NCBI GenBank assembly: GCA_016124455.1
Contig: WGNQ01000002.1
Location: 62,001-126,000, forward strand
Reading direction: 5' to 3'
DNA from: Sideroxydans sp.
GTDB taxonomy: Bacteria; Pseudomonadota; Gammaproteobacteria; Burkholderiales; Gallionellaceae
DNA: 64,000 nucleotides
This document shows, piece after piece, positions 46,051 to 53,742 of this stretch. A program made the translations under genes and the position numbers. Under the pieces are notes generated by a model. It was not told the origin of the DNA. It did not search any database and was given only the letters and a program-made list of their open reading frames with translations. Position 1 is the first letter of the stretch. Every line of letters starts with the position of its first letter.

Positions 46051-47904
46051 TCAGCCGGCATCCGTACCCTTCGCAACCGCTGCCACCGCCCGCAGGAATT
46101 CCTCCCCGTAACGCGTCAGCTTGGCCTGCCCCACGCCGCTGATCTGCGCCATTTCGTCCAGCGTCTGCGGTTTGCGGTTGAGGATTTCCAGCAAGGTGCT
46201 GTCGTGGAAAATCACATAGGGCGGCACGCCCTGTTCCTTCGCCAGCTCCAGGCGTTTGCCCTTGAGCGCCTGCCATAGCGGATCTTCATTGGCACCGGCA
46301 AACGCTTCGCGCAGGCGCGAACCGCGCTCGGCCTTGCTGCCCTGGCGTCTGGCCGGTGCCGCATCGCGCCGCAGCCATACCGCCTGTTCGCCGCGCAGCA
46401 CCGGGCGCGCGGCTTCGGTGAGTTTCAGCCCGCCGTAGGCTTCCATGTCCACATTGAGCAGTCCGGCAGCCACCAGCTGGCGGTAGACGCCGCTCCATTG
46501 CTGCTGCGCCAGTTCCTTGCCGATGCCGAAAGTGGAAAGCTGCTGGTGGTTGAACTGCTCGATTTTGGGGGTGGCCTTGCCGAGCAGCACATCGATCAGG
46601 TGCGCCACGCCGAAGCGCTGGCCGGTACGGTAAACGCAGGACAGCGCCATCTGCGCGGCCTGCGTCGCATCCCAGGTATCCACCGGCTCCAGGCAGTTGT
46701 CGCATTGCCCGCAATCGCCGGGATGCTCCTCGCCGAAATAGCGCAGCACGGTCTGGTGGCGGCAGGCCGTGGCTTCGCAGAAGCCGAGCAGCGCATCGAG
46801 CTTCTGCAGCTCCACGCGCTTGCGTTCCTCCGGCGCATCGCCGGACATCAGCATCTGCCGCATCGACACCGCATCGCCGAGGCCATAAGCCATCCACGCA
46901 TTCGCCGGCAGGCCGTCGCGTCCCGCACGCCCGGTTTCCTGGTAGTAGCCTTCCATGCTTTTCGGCAGGTCGAGATGCGCGACGAAGCGCACGTTGGGCT
47001 TGTCTATGCCCATGCCGAACGCGACCGTGGCGACCATGATCACGCCTTCCTCGCGCAGGAAACGGCGCTGGTTCTGGTTGCGCGTGGCGGCATCCAGTCC
47101 GGCGTGATACGGCAGGGCATCCCAGCCCTGCTCCGTGAGCCATACGGCAGTCTCCTCGACTTTCTTGCGCGACAGGCAATACACGATGCCCGCATCACTG
47201 GGATGCTCGGTTTCGAGAAATGCCTGCAGCTGCTGCCGTGCGTTGTTCTTGAGCGTGACGCGGTAACGGATGTTGGGGCGGTCGAAACTCGAAACGAACT
47301 GGCTGGCCTGTTCCAGCGCCAGCCGTTCGACGATCTCGCGCCGCGTCGGCGCATCCGCCGTAGCGGTAAGCGCCACGCGCGGCACAGCGGGAAAGCGCTC
47401 GTGCAACACCGTCAGCGCACGATACTCGGGACGGAAATCGTGCCCCCATTGCGATACGCAATGCGCCTCGTCGATGGCGAACAGCGCGATGCCCGCTTCC
47501 TGCTGCAACCGTTCCAGCAGGTTGAGGAAACCTTCGGTCATCAGGCGCTCGGGCGCGACATACAGCAGCTTCAGTTCGCCGCGCAGCAATTGCCGCGACA
47601 CCTCGCGCGCGCTGTCGGCATCCAGGCTGGAATTCAGGAAAGCGGCCGGCACGCCGAGCTGCCTGAGCGCATCCACCTGGTCCTGCATCAGCGCAATCAG
47701 CGGCGACACCACGATGCCGACACCGGGGCGCAACAGCGAGGGAATCTGGTAGCACAGGGATTTGCCGCCGCCGGTCGGCATCAGCACCAGCGCATCGCCG
47801 CCGCCGGTCAGGTGCTCGACGATCTGCTGCTGCGCGCCGCGAAATGCGGTGTAACCGAACACATCACGCAGGATTTGCTGCGGGGAGGAAAACGGAGTGG
47901 ACAT
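46051..47904 (-). CDS. recQ: ATP-dependent DNA helicase RecQ
   Basis: 617 aa. Helicase motifs in order: [28 protein letters not shown] (motif 0/I in pieces), [10 protein letters not shown] (Ia), [19 protein letters not shown] (II with the RecQ aromatic loop), LTATAD (III), the C-terminal RecA lobe with [15 protein letters not shown] and [10 protein letters not shown]; then the zinc-binding cysteines ([16 protein letters not shown]), a winged helix and the HRDC domain. Unwinds 3'-5' in recombination and repair. The [13 protein letters not shown] was preferred to one six codons earlier. Convergent with the 1173-aa gene. Confidence 0.96.
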   Translation of the reverse strand: MSTPFSSPQQILRDVFGYTAFRGAQQQIVEHLTGGGDALVLMPTGGGKSLCYQIPSLLRPGVGIVVSPLIALMQDQVDALRQLGVPAAFLNSSLDADSAREVSRQLLRGELKLLYVAPERLMTEGFLNLLERLQQEAGIALFAIDEAHCVSQWGHDFRPEYRALTVLHERFPAVPRVALTATADAPTRREIVERLALEQASQFVSSFDRPNIRYRVTLKNNARQQLQAFLETEHPSDAGIVYCLSRKKVEETAVWLTEQGWDALPYHAGLDAATRNQNQRRFLREEGVIMVATVAFGMGIDKPNVRFVAHLDLPKSMEGYYQETGRAGRDGLPANAWMAYGLGDAVSMRQMLMSGDAPEERKRVELQKLDALLGFCEATACRHQTVLRYFGEEHPGDCGQCDNCLEPVDTWDATQAAQMALSCVYRTGQRFGVAHLIDVLLGKATPKIEQFNHQQLSTFGIGKELAQQQWSGVYRQLVAAGLLNVDMEAYGGLKLTEAARPVLRGEQAVWLRRDAAPARRQGSKAERGSRLREAFAGANEDPLWQALKGKRLELAKEQGVPPYVIFHDSTLLEILNRKPQTLDEMAQISGVGQAKLTRYGEEFLRAVAAVAKGTDAG

Positions 47905-47944
47905 GAAAACTACCCGGCGCAAGCCGTCGAAGCTCGCACCTGCT

Positions 47945-48262
47945 TTATATGGTGCCCGTTTCCACTGCGGAGCGCACGTAGAACAGGTTGAGGTTGAGGT
48001 TGTGGCTGCGCAGCGTATTCAGCAAATGGTCGGCGAGCCGCTCGTCGAGCACGAACTCGACCTGCATCGGCATCTCGCCCGCCAGCTCGAAAAACGTTTC
48101 CTCGTGCAAATGGCCGTGCCGGCCGTAACCGGCGACGGCGCGGAACACCGAGCCGCCGGGCACGCCCAGCCGCTTCGCTTCCTCCAGCAGCCATTCGTGC
48201 AATTGCTCGCCGTCGTGGCGCTGCTTTTCGGTGACGTAAATCTTGAGGTGGATATTCTTCAT
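47945..48262 (-). CDS. DUF190-family protein beside CrcB
   Basis: 105 aa, a PII-like small fold: [18 protein letters not shown], then [17 protein letters not shown] and [21 protein letters not shown]190 proteins regularly sit beside crcB and are presumed to regulate or assist fluoride export, possibly by binding a nucleotide. AGGAGG precedes the ATG, eight bases after the crcB stop, so they form one operon. Confidence 0.85.
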   Translation of the reverse strand: MKNIHLKIYVTEKQRHDGEQLHEWLLEEAKRLGVPGGSVFRAVAGYGRHGHLHEETFFELAGEMPMQVEFVLDERLADHLLNTLRSHNLNLNLFYVRSAVETGTI

Positions 48263-48270
48263 GGTGCCTC

Positions 48271-48654
48271 CTATTGATGCAGCCATTTCATGGTCTGGAT
48301 GCCCAGCACCGTCATCAGCAGCGAGCCGCCGAGGTGCGTGGCGATGATGGTCATGCCCCAGGCATATTGCTCGCGCATGAGCAGCGTCACGGTCTCCGCC
48401 GAGAAAGTGGAAAAAGTGGTCAGCGCGCCGAGGAAGCCGGTGATCAGGAACAGCCGCCATTCCGGCGACAACCCCTGGTGCAGGTCGAAAAACGAGATCG
48501 CCATGCCGATCAGGTAGCCGCCGAGCATGTTGGCGGCCAGCGTGCCGAGCGGCAGCTGCGGGAACAGCGGGTTCAGCCACAGGCCGAATCCCCAGCGCAG
48601 CCAGGCGCCGGTGGCGGCGCCGATTCCTATCGCGATGAGGGCATAAATCGTCAT
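48271..48654 (-). CDS. crcB: Fluoride exporter CrcB/FluC
   Basis: 127 aa, four membrane helices. The signature GFLGALTTFSTFSAET is present (the Phe box and TFST polar track of the double-barrelled fluoride channel), with AANMLGGYLIG and RWGFGLWL earlier (pore Arg and Asn). Works as an antiparallel dimer, expelling fluoride from the cytoplasm. No fluoride riboswitch is evident in the short upstream region. Confidence 0.95.
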   Translation of the reverse strand: MTIYALIAIGIGAATGAWLRWGFGLWLNPLFPQLPLGTLAANMLGGYLIGMAISFFDLHQGLSPEWRLFLITGFLGALTTFSTFSAETVTLLMREQYAWGMTIIATHLGGSLLMTVLGIQTMKWLHQ

Positions 48655-48758
48655 GCGCGCATTCTAACCGACAAGCCGCATTCACGCAGCCTTTGCCGCC
48701 GGGCGCCGATTGCTTTAGTATGCCCGCGTCACAACGTCGTCTATGGAGCAAACAACTT

Positions 48759-49034
48759 ATGAATACAGCACAACGATTGACCCTGGCCGCCTGCGCCGCT
48801 TTCGCACTGGCCGCCTGCGCGCCGCAAATGCACCCCACCAAGGAGCAGGTGGAAAGCGTGAAAGGCCTCAGCATGGATGCGGTCCAGAAAAAAATCGGCG
48901 GCCCCTACGTGGTGACCAATGCCGGCGACAGCGTATGGTGGGACTACAACGGCATCACCATGCCGGACGGCAGCAAGGGCGGCACCTGCCAGGTGATTTT
49001 CGTGAATGGCGTCGCCAGCCAGGTGAAGTGCTGA
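48759..49034 (+). CDS. Small lipoprotein
   Basis: 91 aa. Lipoprotein signal LTLAACAAFALAACAPQ with lipobox Cys about residue 20, then a short domain with GLSMDAVQKKIGGPYVVTNAGDSVWWDYNG, which resembles the SmpA/OmlA-type fold in outline (a first helix whose Lys/Gly-rich end is followed by a WWDY strand), and a terminal VASQVKC. The second Cys pair (GGTCQVIF and KC) could form a disulfide. Function unknown; divergent from crcB. Confidence 0.75.
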   Translation: MNTAQRLTLAACAAFALAACAPQMHPTKEQVESVKGLSMDAVQKKIGGPYVVTNAGDSVWWDYNGITMPDGSKGGTCQVIFVNGVASQVKC

Positions 49035-49046
49035 GTTGAATAACGC

Positions 49047-49062
49047 GCCCGGGAAACCGGGC
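49047..49062 (+). terminator. Hairpin after the small lipoprotein gene
   Basis: Stem GCCCGG / CCGGGC closed by a stable GAAA tetraloop, 12 bases after the stop. There is no T run, so termination efficiency is doubtful. Confidence 0.35.
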
Positions 49063-49132
49063 CGCAATGGCCGCTGATACTGTGGGGCTACTGGATCGAC
49101 CGGCACCGCAGCGCGCAGCCGCAGACCTGACA

Positions 49133-50359
49133 TCAAACCCGCCGCACCAGGGCAAAGCCGCCGCCCGGCGTACGGAAGTTGGTGGCCTGTCCCTGGTACA
49201 GCCGCGCAACGACCAGCTGCACCCTGCCTGCATACACATAGCAGCGCACATCGACCTTGAATGCGGTCGGCTCCGCACCGCCCGGGCACAATATGCGCTC
49301 GCCCGGCGCAGCCATCTTCTGTGCGACGTAACCGCCCTGCATGATTTCATCGAACACCCGGTTGGTGACGTTCGCCCCGCGGTATGAGCCCTTGCCGCCG
49401 TAGCCGGTGGCCGGCTTGAAGAACCACTGCTTGCGCTCCGCGCGCCACTGCTCGCGCTCCGCCCCGTCCACCAGCCGCACCTGCGGAATCCCGGCCAGCA
49501 GCGCATCGATCGTCGCCTCCGCCGCGCCCAGTTCGCGCAGCGCACTGGCATCGGTCAGCACGGCGAGATTGCGCTTGTCGGCATACAGCGCATAGGCATC
49601 CGGGTGCGGCGTCAGCACCACCCGCCCCTGCCGGAACGCCTCATCGAGTACGGCAAATTGCGCCAGCGAAAAATCGGTCAGCCGGTTGTAAACCAGGTCG
49701 ATCTTGCGTTCCCCGCAGTACAGGCCATTGCCACGCAACTCGAGTTCGGACGGATCGACGATCAGCGCGGTGATGCCGGCGCGCTCGAACATGCGTTGCG
49801 CCAGCACGAATTCGGGATGCAGGTATTGCTGCAGCGGCTGCTCGTCGATGATGGCGATGCAGCGTAGCGGCGCATCGCCGCGCGTCAGCCGCCACTCGTC
49901 GCGGAACATCCCGACGAACGATTGCTCCAGGTCGGCGTCGGCAACCGCCGCCCCCGGCAAGTTTGTCGCCTTCTGGCTGTCCAGCAGCAGGACGTTGAAG
50001 AATGCGCCGCCCGCATTGGTGTTGATCTCGATCAGGTGCGCGCCATCGGCATTGAGGTGGAAGTCGTAGCCGAAAAACACGCCCCTGGCGTGCTGCCCGG
50101 CATGCGCGGCCTCGCCCAGCCTTGCCTTGCGCCACGCCGGCAGCGCAACGACCTGTTCCACCGCCGCGATCACCGCGCGCATCTGCGCAAGCTGTTCGGC
50201 GGAAATGAACACCGCCGCACATGCGCACAGGTGCGGCCGCTCTTCCTTTACCGCGTGCCAGAAATCATCGCCCTGCGCGCGCAGCGCGCGCTCGACCGCA
50301 CCGTAGTCAAGTTCGCCCGCATGGCAATCGGCATTCATGCCCGCCACCCGGTCAGCCAC
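49133..50359 (-). CDS. ATP-grasp-like protein of unknown substrate
   Basis: 408 aa. Two blocks point to an ATP-grasp ligase, apparently in permuted order: GYDFHLNADGAHLIEINTNAGG (acidic metal residues plus INTNAGG, usual C-terminal motif) comes before WFFKPATGYGGKGSYRGANV (ATP-binding Lys and glycine loop). Such permuted ATP-grasps make peptide-like or glutathione-like bonds in other bacteria; the substrate here is unknown. The start is GTG, supported by AAGGAG 7 bases upstream; it overlaps the stop of the chalcone-isomerase-like gene by 8 bases. An ATG seven codons in is an alternative. Confidence 0.7.
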   Translation of the reverse strand: MADRVAGMNADCHAGELDYGAVERALRAQGDDFWHAVKEERPHLCACAAVFISAEQLAQMRAVIAAVEQVVALPAWRKARLGEAAHAGQHARGVFFGYDFHLNADGAHLIEINTNAGGAFFNVLLLDSQKATNLPGAAVADADLEQSFVGMFRDEWRLTRGDAPLRCIAIIDEQPLQQYLHPEFVLAQRMFERAGITALIVDPSELELRGNGLYCGERKIDLVYNRLTDFSLAQFAVLDEAFRQGRVVLTPHPDAYALYADKRNLAVLTDASALRELGAAEATIDALLAGIPQVRLVDGAEREQWRAERKQWFFKPATGYGGKGSYRGANVTNRVFDEIMQGGYVAQKMAAPGERILCPGGAEPTAFKVDVRCYVYAGRVQLVVARLYQGQATNFRTPGGGFALVRRV

Positions 50360-50918
50360 CCAGCAGCTCCTTCTTCAGGTCGGCCTTCACCGGGTCGTCG
50401 CCGATCCAGATCGACAGCAGGGCGCGGTAGAAATCCTCGCCTTCGATCACGCCCAGTTCCTTGCCGTTCAGGCTGACGCGCGTACCGGTGCCCGGCACCC
50501 AGTCGAAGGCGATCACATCGCCCTGCTTCACCTGCATGTTGTCGTCGAACAGGTGGTCGAATGCATCCATGCGCTCGCGCAGCGCCGCCAGTTCCTGTTC
50601 GCTCTGGTTGTTCTCGATACCGCCGCGGAAACCGTTCAGGAAACGCTCGGTCTCGCCCTCGCCCACCACCACGTGCAGCGCAATGCGCTTGGCGCCGGTA
50701 TCGGCCAGCACCGCCTCGGCGCTGCCCATGTGCCGGGTGAGGTACAGCCCGGCAACATACATGTCGAAAAACAGGATGCTGCGCAGGCCTGCACCATTAA
50801 GCACCAGCGATGCATCGCCCACCTGCACTTTGTCATCCAGCTTCGCACCGCCCAGTTCCAGCGCGCCCGCCTGGAACGAAACGCACAACATCAGCACCGC
50901 AACCAGCTTCTTCATCAT
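50352..50918 (-). CDS. Secreted chalcone-isomerase-like protein
   Basis: 188 aa. Signal peptide (LVAVLMLCVSFQAGA), then a chalcone-isomerase-like domain (Chalcone_3 type): LVLNGAGLRSILFFDMYVAGLYL, then ALHVVVGEGETERFLNGFR and GDVIAFDWVPGTGTRVSLNGKELG near the C-terminus. Bacterial members are periplasmic and probably bind fatty acids or other hydrophobic ligands rather than chalcones. Lies just after the thiolase on the same strand, which fits a lipid connection. Its stop overlaps the ATP-grasp-like gene by 8 bases. Confidence 0.85.
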   Translation of the reverse strand: MMKKLVAVLMLCVSFQAGALELGGAKLDDKVQVGDASLVLNGAGLRSILFFDMYVAGLYLTRHMGSAEAVLADTGAKRIALHVVVGEGETERFLNGFRGGIENNQSEQELAALRERMDAFDHLFDDNMQVKQGDVIAFDWVPGTGTRVSLNGKELGVIEGEDFYRALLSIWIGDDPVKADLKKELLGG

Positions 50919-50956
50919 TTCTTTCGGATTACCTTCAGCAAAAATTGTGGCGCAGT

Positions 50957-52156
50957 TTATAGGCTTTCGAAGATTCCTGCCGCCCCCATGCCGGTGCCGA
51001 TGCACATCGTCACCATGCCGTACTTCTGTTTCGTGCGGCGCAAGCCGTGCAGCAGCGTGGCGGTGCGGATCGCGCCGGTCGCGCCGAGCGGATGGCCGAG
51101 CGCAATCGCGCCACCCAATGGATTCACCCTGGACGGGTCGAGGCCGACGTCGTTGATCACCGCGAGTGACTGCGCGGCGAAGGCTTCGTTGAGTTCGATC
51201 CAGCCCATGTTGTCGAGCTTGAGGCCGACCTGGCCCAGCACGCGAGGAATCGCTTCCTTCGGGCCGATGCCCATGATCTCCGGCGGCACGCCGGCCACCG
51301 AATAACCGAGAAACTTGCCGATCGGCGTCAGGTTGTAGCGCTTGAGCGCAGTCTCCGAACACAGCAGCACCGCGCCCGCGCCGTCCGACATTTGCGAACT
51401 GTTGCCGGCCGTCACCGAGCCATCCTTCGCAAACACCGTCCTGAGCTTGCCCAGCGCTTCCAGCGAAGTATCGGCACGCGGGCCTTCATCGTGCAGCGCG
51501 TCGCGCATATTCACTGCGATGCTGTGTGTTTCCAGGTCCGCTGCGCGTTCCTCGATGCGGTACGGCGTGATCTCGTCGTCGAACTCGCCGGAGGCGATGG
51601 CCTGCAGTGCGCGCTGGTGGCTCTGGTAGGCGAAGGCATCCTGTGCCTCGCGCGACACGTTCCAGCGTTCGGCCACGCGTTCCGCGGTCAGCCCCATGCC
51701 GTAGGCGATGGCGATGTGTTCGTTGCTGGTGAACATCTGCGGGTTGAACGCCACCTTGTTGCCCATCATCGGCACCATGCTCATGCTCTCGGTGCCTGCC
51801 GCGATCATCACGTCCGCCTCGCCGAGGCGGATGCGGTCTGCCGCCAGCGCCACCGCCTGCAGGCCGGAAGAACAAAAGCGGTTCACCGTCATCCCCGGCA
51901 CCGTGTTCGGCAGGTCGGCCAGCAACAGCGCGACGCGCGCCACGTTCATGCCCTGTTCCGCCTCCGGCATCGCACAGCCCACGATCACGTCGGCTATGGC
52001 AGCCTTGTCGAGCGACGGCGCCTGCGCCAGCACGCTCTTCAGCACATGCGCCAGCAGGTCGTCCGGCCTCGTGTTGCGGAACATGCCGCGCGGCGCCCTG
52101 CCCACCGGCGTACGCGTCGCGGCGACGATGTAGGCTTCCTGGACTTGTTTGCTCAT
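50957..52156 (-). CDS. fadA: Acetyl-CoA acyltransferase (3-ketoacyl-CoA thiolase)
   Basis: 399 aa. Performs the thiolytic last step of beta-oxidation. The acylated cysteine is in VNRFCSSGLQAVALAA, the catalytic His in ALGHPLGATGAIR and the second Cys in MCIGTGMGAAG. NRFCSSG type and length suit fatty-acid thiolases of the FadA/FadI kind. The HAD/hydratase partner lies nearby (53743-56247) but is separated by two other genes. Confidence 0.9.
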   Translation of the reverse strand: MSKQVQEAYIVAATRTPVGRAPRGMFRNTRPDDLLAHVLKSVLAQAPSLDKAAIADVIVGCAMPEAEQGMNVARVALLLADLPNTVPGMTVNRFCSSGLQAVALAADRIRLGEADVMIAAGTESMSMVPMMGNKVAFNPQMFTSNEHIAIAYGMGLTAERVAERWNVSREAQDAFAYQSHQRALQAIASGEFDDEITPYRIEERAADLETHSIAVNMRDALHDEGPRADTSLEALGKLRTVFAKDGSVTAGNSSQMSDGAGAVLLCSETALKRYNLTPIGKFLGYSVAGVPPEIMGIGPKEAIPRVLGQVGLKLDNMGWIELNEAFAAQSLAVINDVGLDPSRVNPLGGAIALGHPLGATGAIRTATLLHGLRRTKQKYGMVTMCIGTGMGAAGIFESL

Positions 52157-52178
52157 GGTTGTTATCCCTCGAATAAAA

Positions 52179-52535
52179 TTAAAGCAGGTTCTTGCCGTCG
52201 AATACCGTCGTTTCCAGCGCGAATGTATCCACCTCGTCCACGCAACCGAGGTTCACGATGTACTGCCCCGGCCACCGTATTGACTCGCTGAAAACGGAGT
52301 TTCCGCAGTTCTTGCAGAAATAATGCTTCGCCCGCTTCTCGCCGAACTGGTACGTGCCCAATGCACCTTCCTGTGCCTCGAACTTGAACTTCTCGCCCGG
52401 CACCAGCGAGACCATCGTCCCGCGCCTTTTGCAGAACGAACAGTTGCAGCGGATGCCGTGCGTGAACGGCTCGGCCTCGAACGAGAACTTGATTGCGCCG
52501 CAGTGACAACTGGCTTGGTATGGTTGCATGACCAT
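52179..52535 (-). CDS. GFA-family (glutathione-dependent formaldehyde-activating-like) protein
   Basis: 118 aa, a small zinc-binding beta-fold. Cysteine pattern of the family: SCHCGAIKFSFE, RCNCSFCKRRG and FCKNCGNSVF, giving two zinc sites. Members were named for an enzyme that condenses formaldehyde with glutathione, though many have other or unknown roles. AGGTG precedes the ATG used. Sits between thiolase and the AlbA_2 gene (7-base gap), so its connection to lipid metabolism is unclear. Confidence 0.82.
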   Translation of the reverse strand: MVMQPYQASCHCGAIKFSFEAEPFTHGIRCNCSFCKRRGTMVSLVPGEKFKFEAQEGALGTYQFGEKRAKHYFCKNCGNSVFSESIRWPGQYIVNLGCVDEVDTFALETTVFDGKNLL

Positions 52536-52542
52536 TTTTCTT

Positions 52543-53580
52543 TCACCTGTCCGATTGATCATGTCTATTTAATATCACTTCAGCAACTGCTTGCATCTCT
52601 TTACCAGAATAATGACCTAGTGCATTCATATTTTTTAGCTTCCGGTACTGCTCAGATATGATTTCTGCAGACTGATTAATAAAGAAATCATAACGACGAG
52701 ATTGCCCTGAGCCTGCACTAATAAAAATTTTCAGTTCATGATCAAAGGGCGGCTGCAAACCCAAATGCACTACTAAAGGCTGAACATTACTAAGGGGCGG
52801 CAAACGATAACCCGGAGCGCTAATAAGACTGACCTGTCGACCAAACTCGGACATTCCAGTCCAATTTTTCGCATCCGTTGGCTCCATAAAATACGTATCG
52901 TCTGCATTTGGTATGGAATCAAATCTACATATAGAAAAAATATCAGATGCTACGCCAGGGCCTTCGTTATGAATCGCAATCCCAAAGTCCAGTTTTAGTA
53001 CATCATGATCAAAGCTTGGTGTCCCAAGCAAGAAATGTGGGAAAACATGTGGCTGCGGCCTTCTTCCAAACATACCTGACAAAACATCATGAGGAGTTGG
53101 AACAAAACTGGAGCCGGCGCGAATGTAATAATGTTTCGTTACAACACATTGATGCGGAGCTGAATTGCTCTTGGGTATAAGCGTGATTACATAGCCTTTA
53201 TTGTTCTCAGTTTCTATTACTCCATTTTGAACGCCCGAATGGGGTGGCAATGTACAGCCTGAAATGATGCCTTGTATCAGACTTGAAAACCTTTTCGGGT
53301 TATCGAGTGGCACAAGCATAGATGCGACATCCGCCCCATCATGACCTGGCGAACAATCTATTCCCCAAACTATAACCCCTCCTTCCGAATTCCCGAATCC
53401 AGAAATGGCTTTGGCTAAATTCTTTCTATCTATAGTTGATAGTCGAACATCATTCCCGTCATTTGAGGATCGTTTAAAATCCAAAAACAACTCCTCAGAC
53501 TGTCTATCCACAATAAAAGCCTCGAGGGCAGTAATTCCCTCATCCATGACTTTCTGATAGATATCTTCGGCACGTCCCAT
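52543..53580 (-). CDS. Schlafen AlbA_2-domain protein, probably acquired
   Basis: 345 aa. N-terminal AlbA_2/AAA_4 domain: EELFLDFKRSSNDG, then SGFGNSEGGVIVWGIDCS and HYYIRAGSSFVPTPHDVLSGMF, the Schlafen-like putative nucleic-acid-binding fold. The second half (HDVLKLDFGIAIHNEGPGVASDIF and after) is unrecognised. Codons are visibly more AT-rich than in all neighbours and the gene interrupts the fatty-acid locus, both arguing for horizontal gain. Schlafen-type proteins act in defence and gene regulation; role here unknown. ATG chosen at MGRAEDIYQKV; no strong ribosome-binding site. Confidence 0.75.
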   Translation of the reverse strand: MGRAEDIYQKVMDEGITALEAFIVDRQSEELFLDFKRSSNDGNDVRLSTIDRKNLAKAISGFGNSEGGVIVWGIDCSPGHDGADVASMLVPLDNPKRFSSLIQGIISGCTLPPHSGVQNGVIETENNKGYVITLIPKSNSAPHQCVVTKHYYIRAGSSFVPTPHDVLSGMFGRRPQPHVFPHFLLGTPSFDHDVLKLDFGIAIHNEGPGVASDIFSICRFDSIPNADDTYFMEPTDAKNWTGMSEFGRQVSLISAPGYRLPPLSNVQPLVVHLGLQPPFDHELKIFISAGSGQSRRYDFFINQSAEIISEQYRKLKNMNALGHYSGKEMQAVAEVILNRHDQSDR

Positions 53581-53742
53581 GATTGTGTCTGATTTAACCC
53601 AATATAGAAAAACGTCGCGAGCGATGACAGAACAAGGCGCGAAAGGTTGAGGAAGCGGAGTTTGCATGTAAGCTTGCCGCTGCGCGGCCCCGCATTCCGA
53701 ATCCTTGAGCAACACAGTTATGTCGAGCGCAGCAGTTTTTCA

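Noticed and set aside
48655-48758. Fluoride riboswitch in front of crcB
   Set aside because: The roughly 100 bases upstream of crcB do not show the conserved fluoride-riboswitch sequence blocks I would expect; no support by eye.
48263-48874. A long frame fusing DUF190 to upstream sequence through crcB
   Set aside because: The upstream part overlaps crcB in another frame; AGGAGG before ATG at 48262 marks the true DUF190 start.
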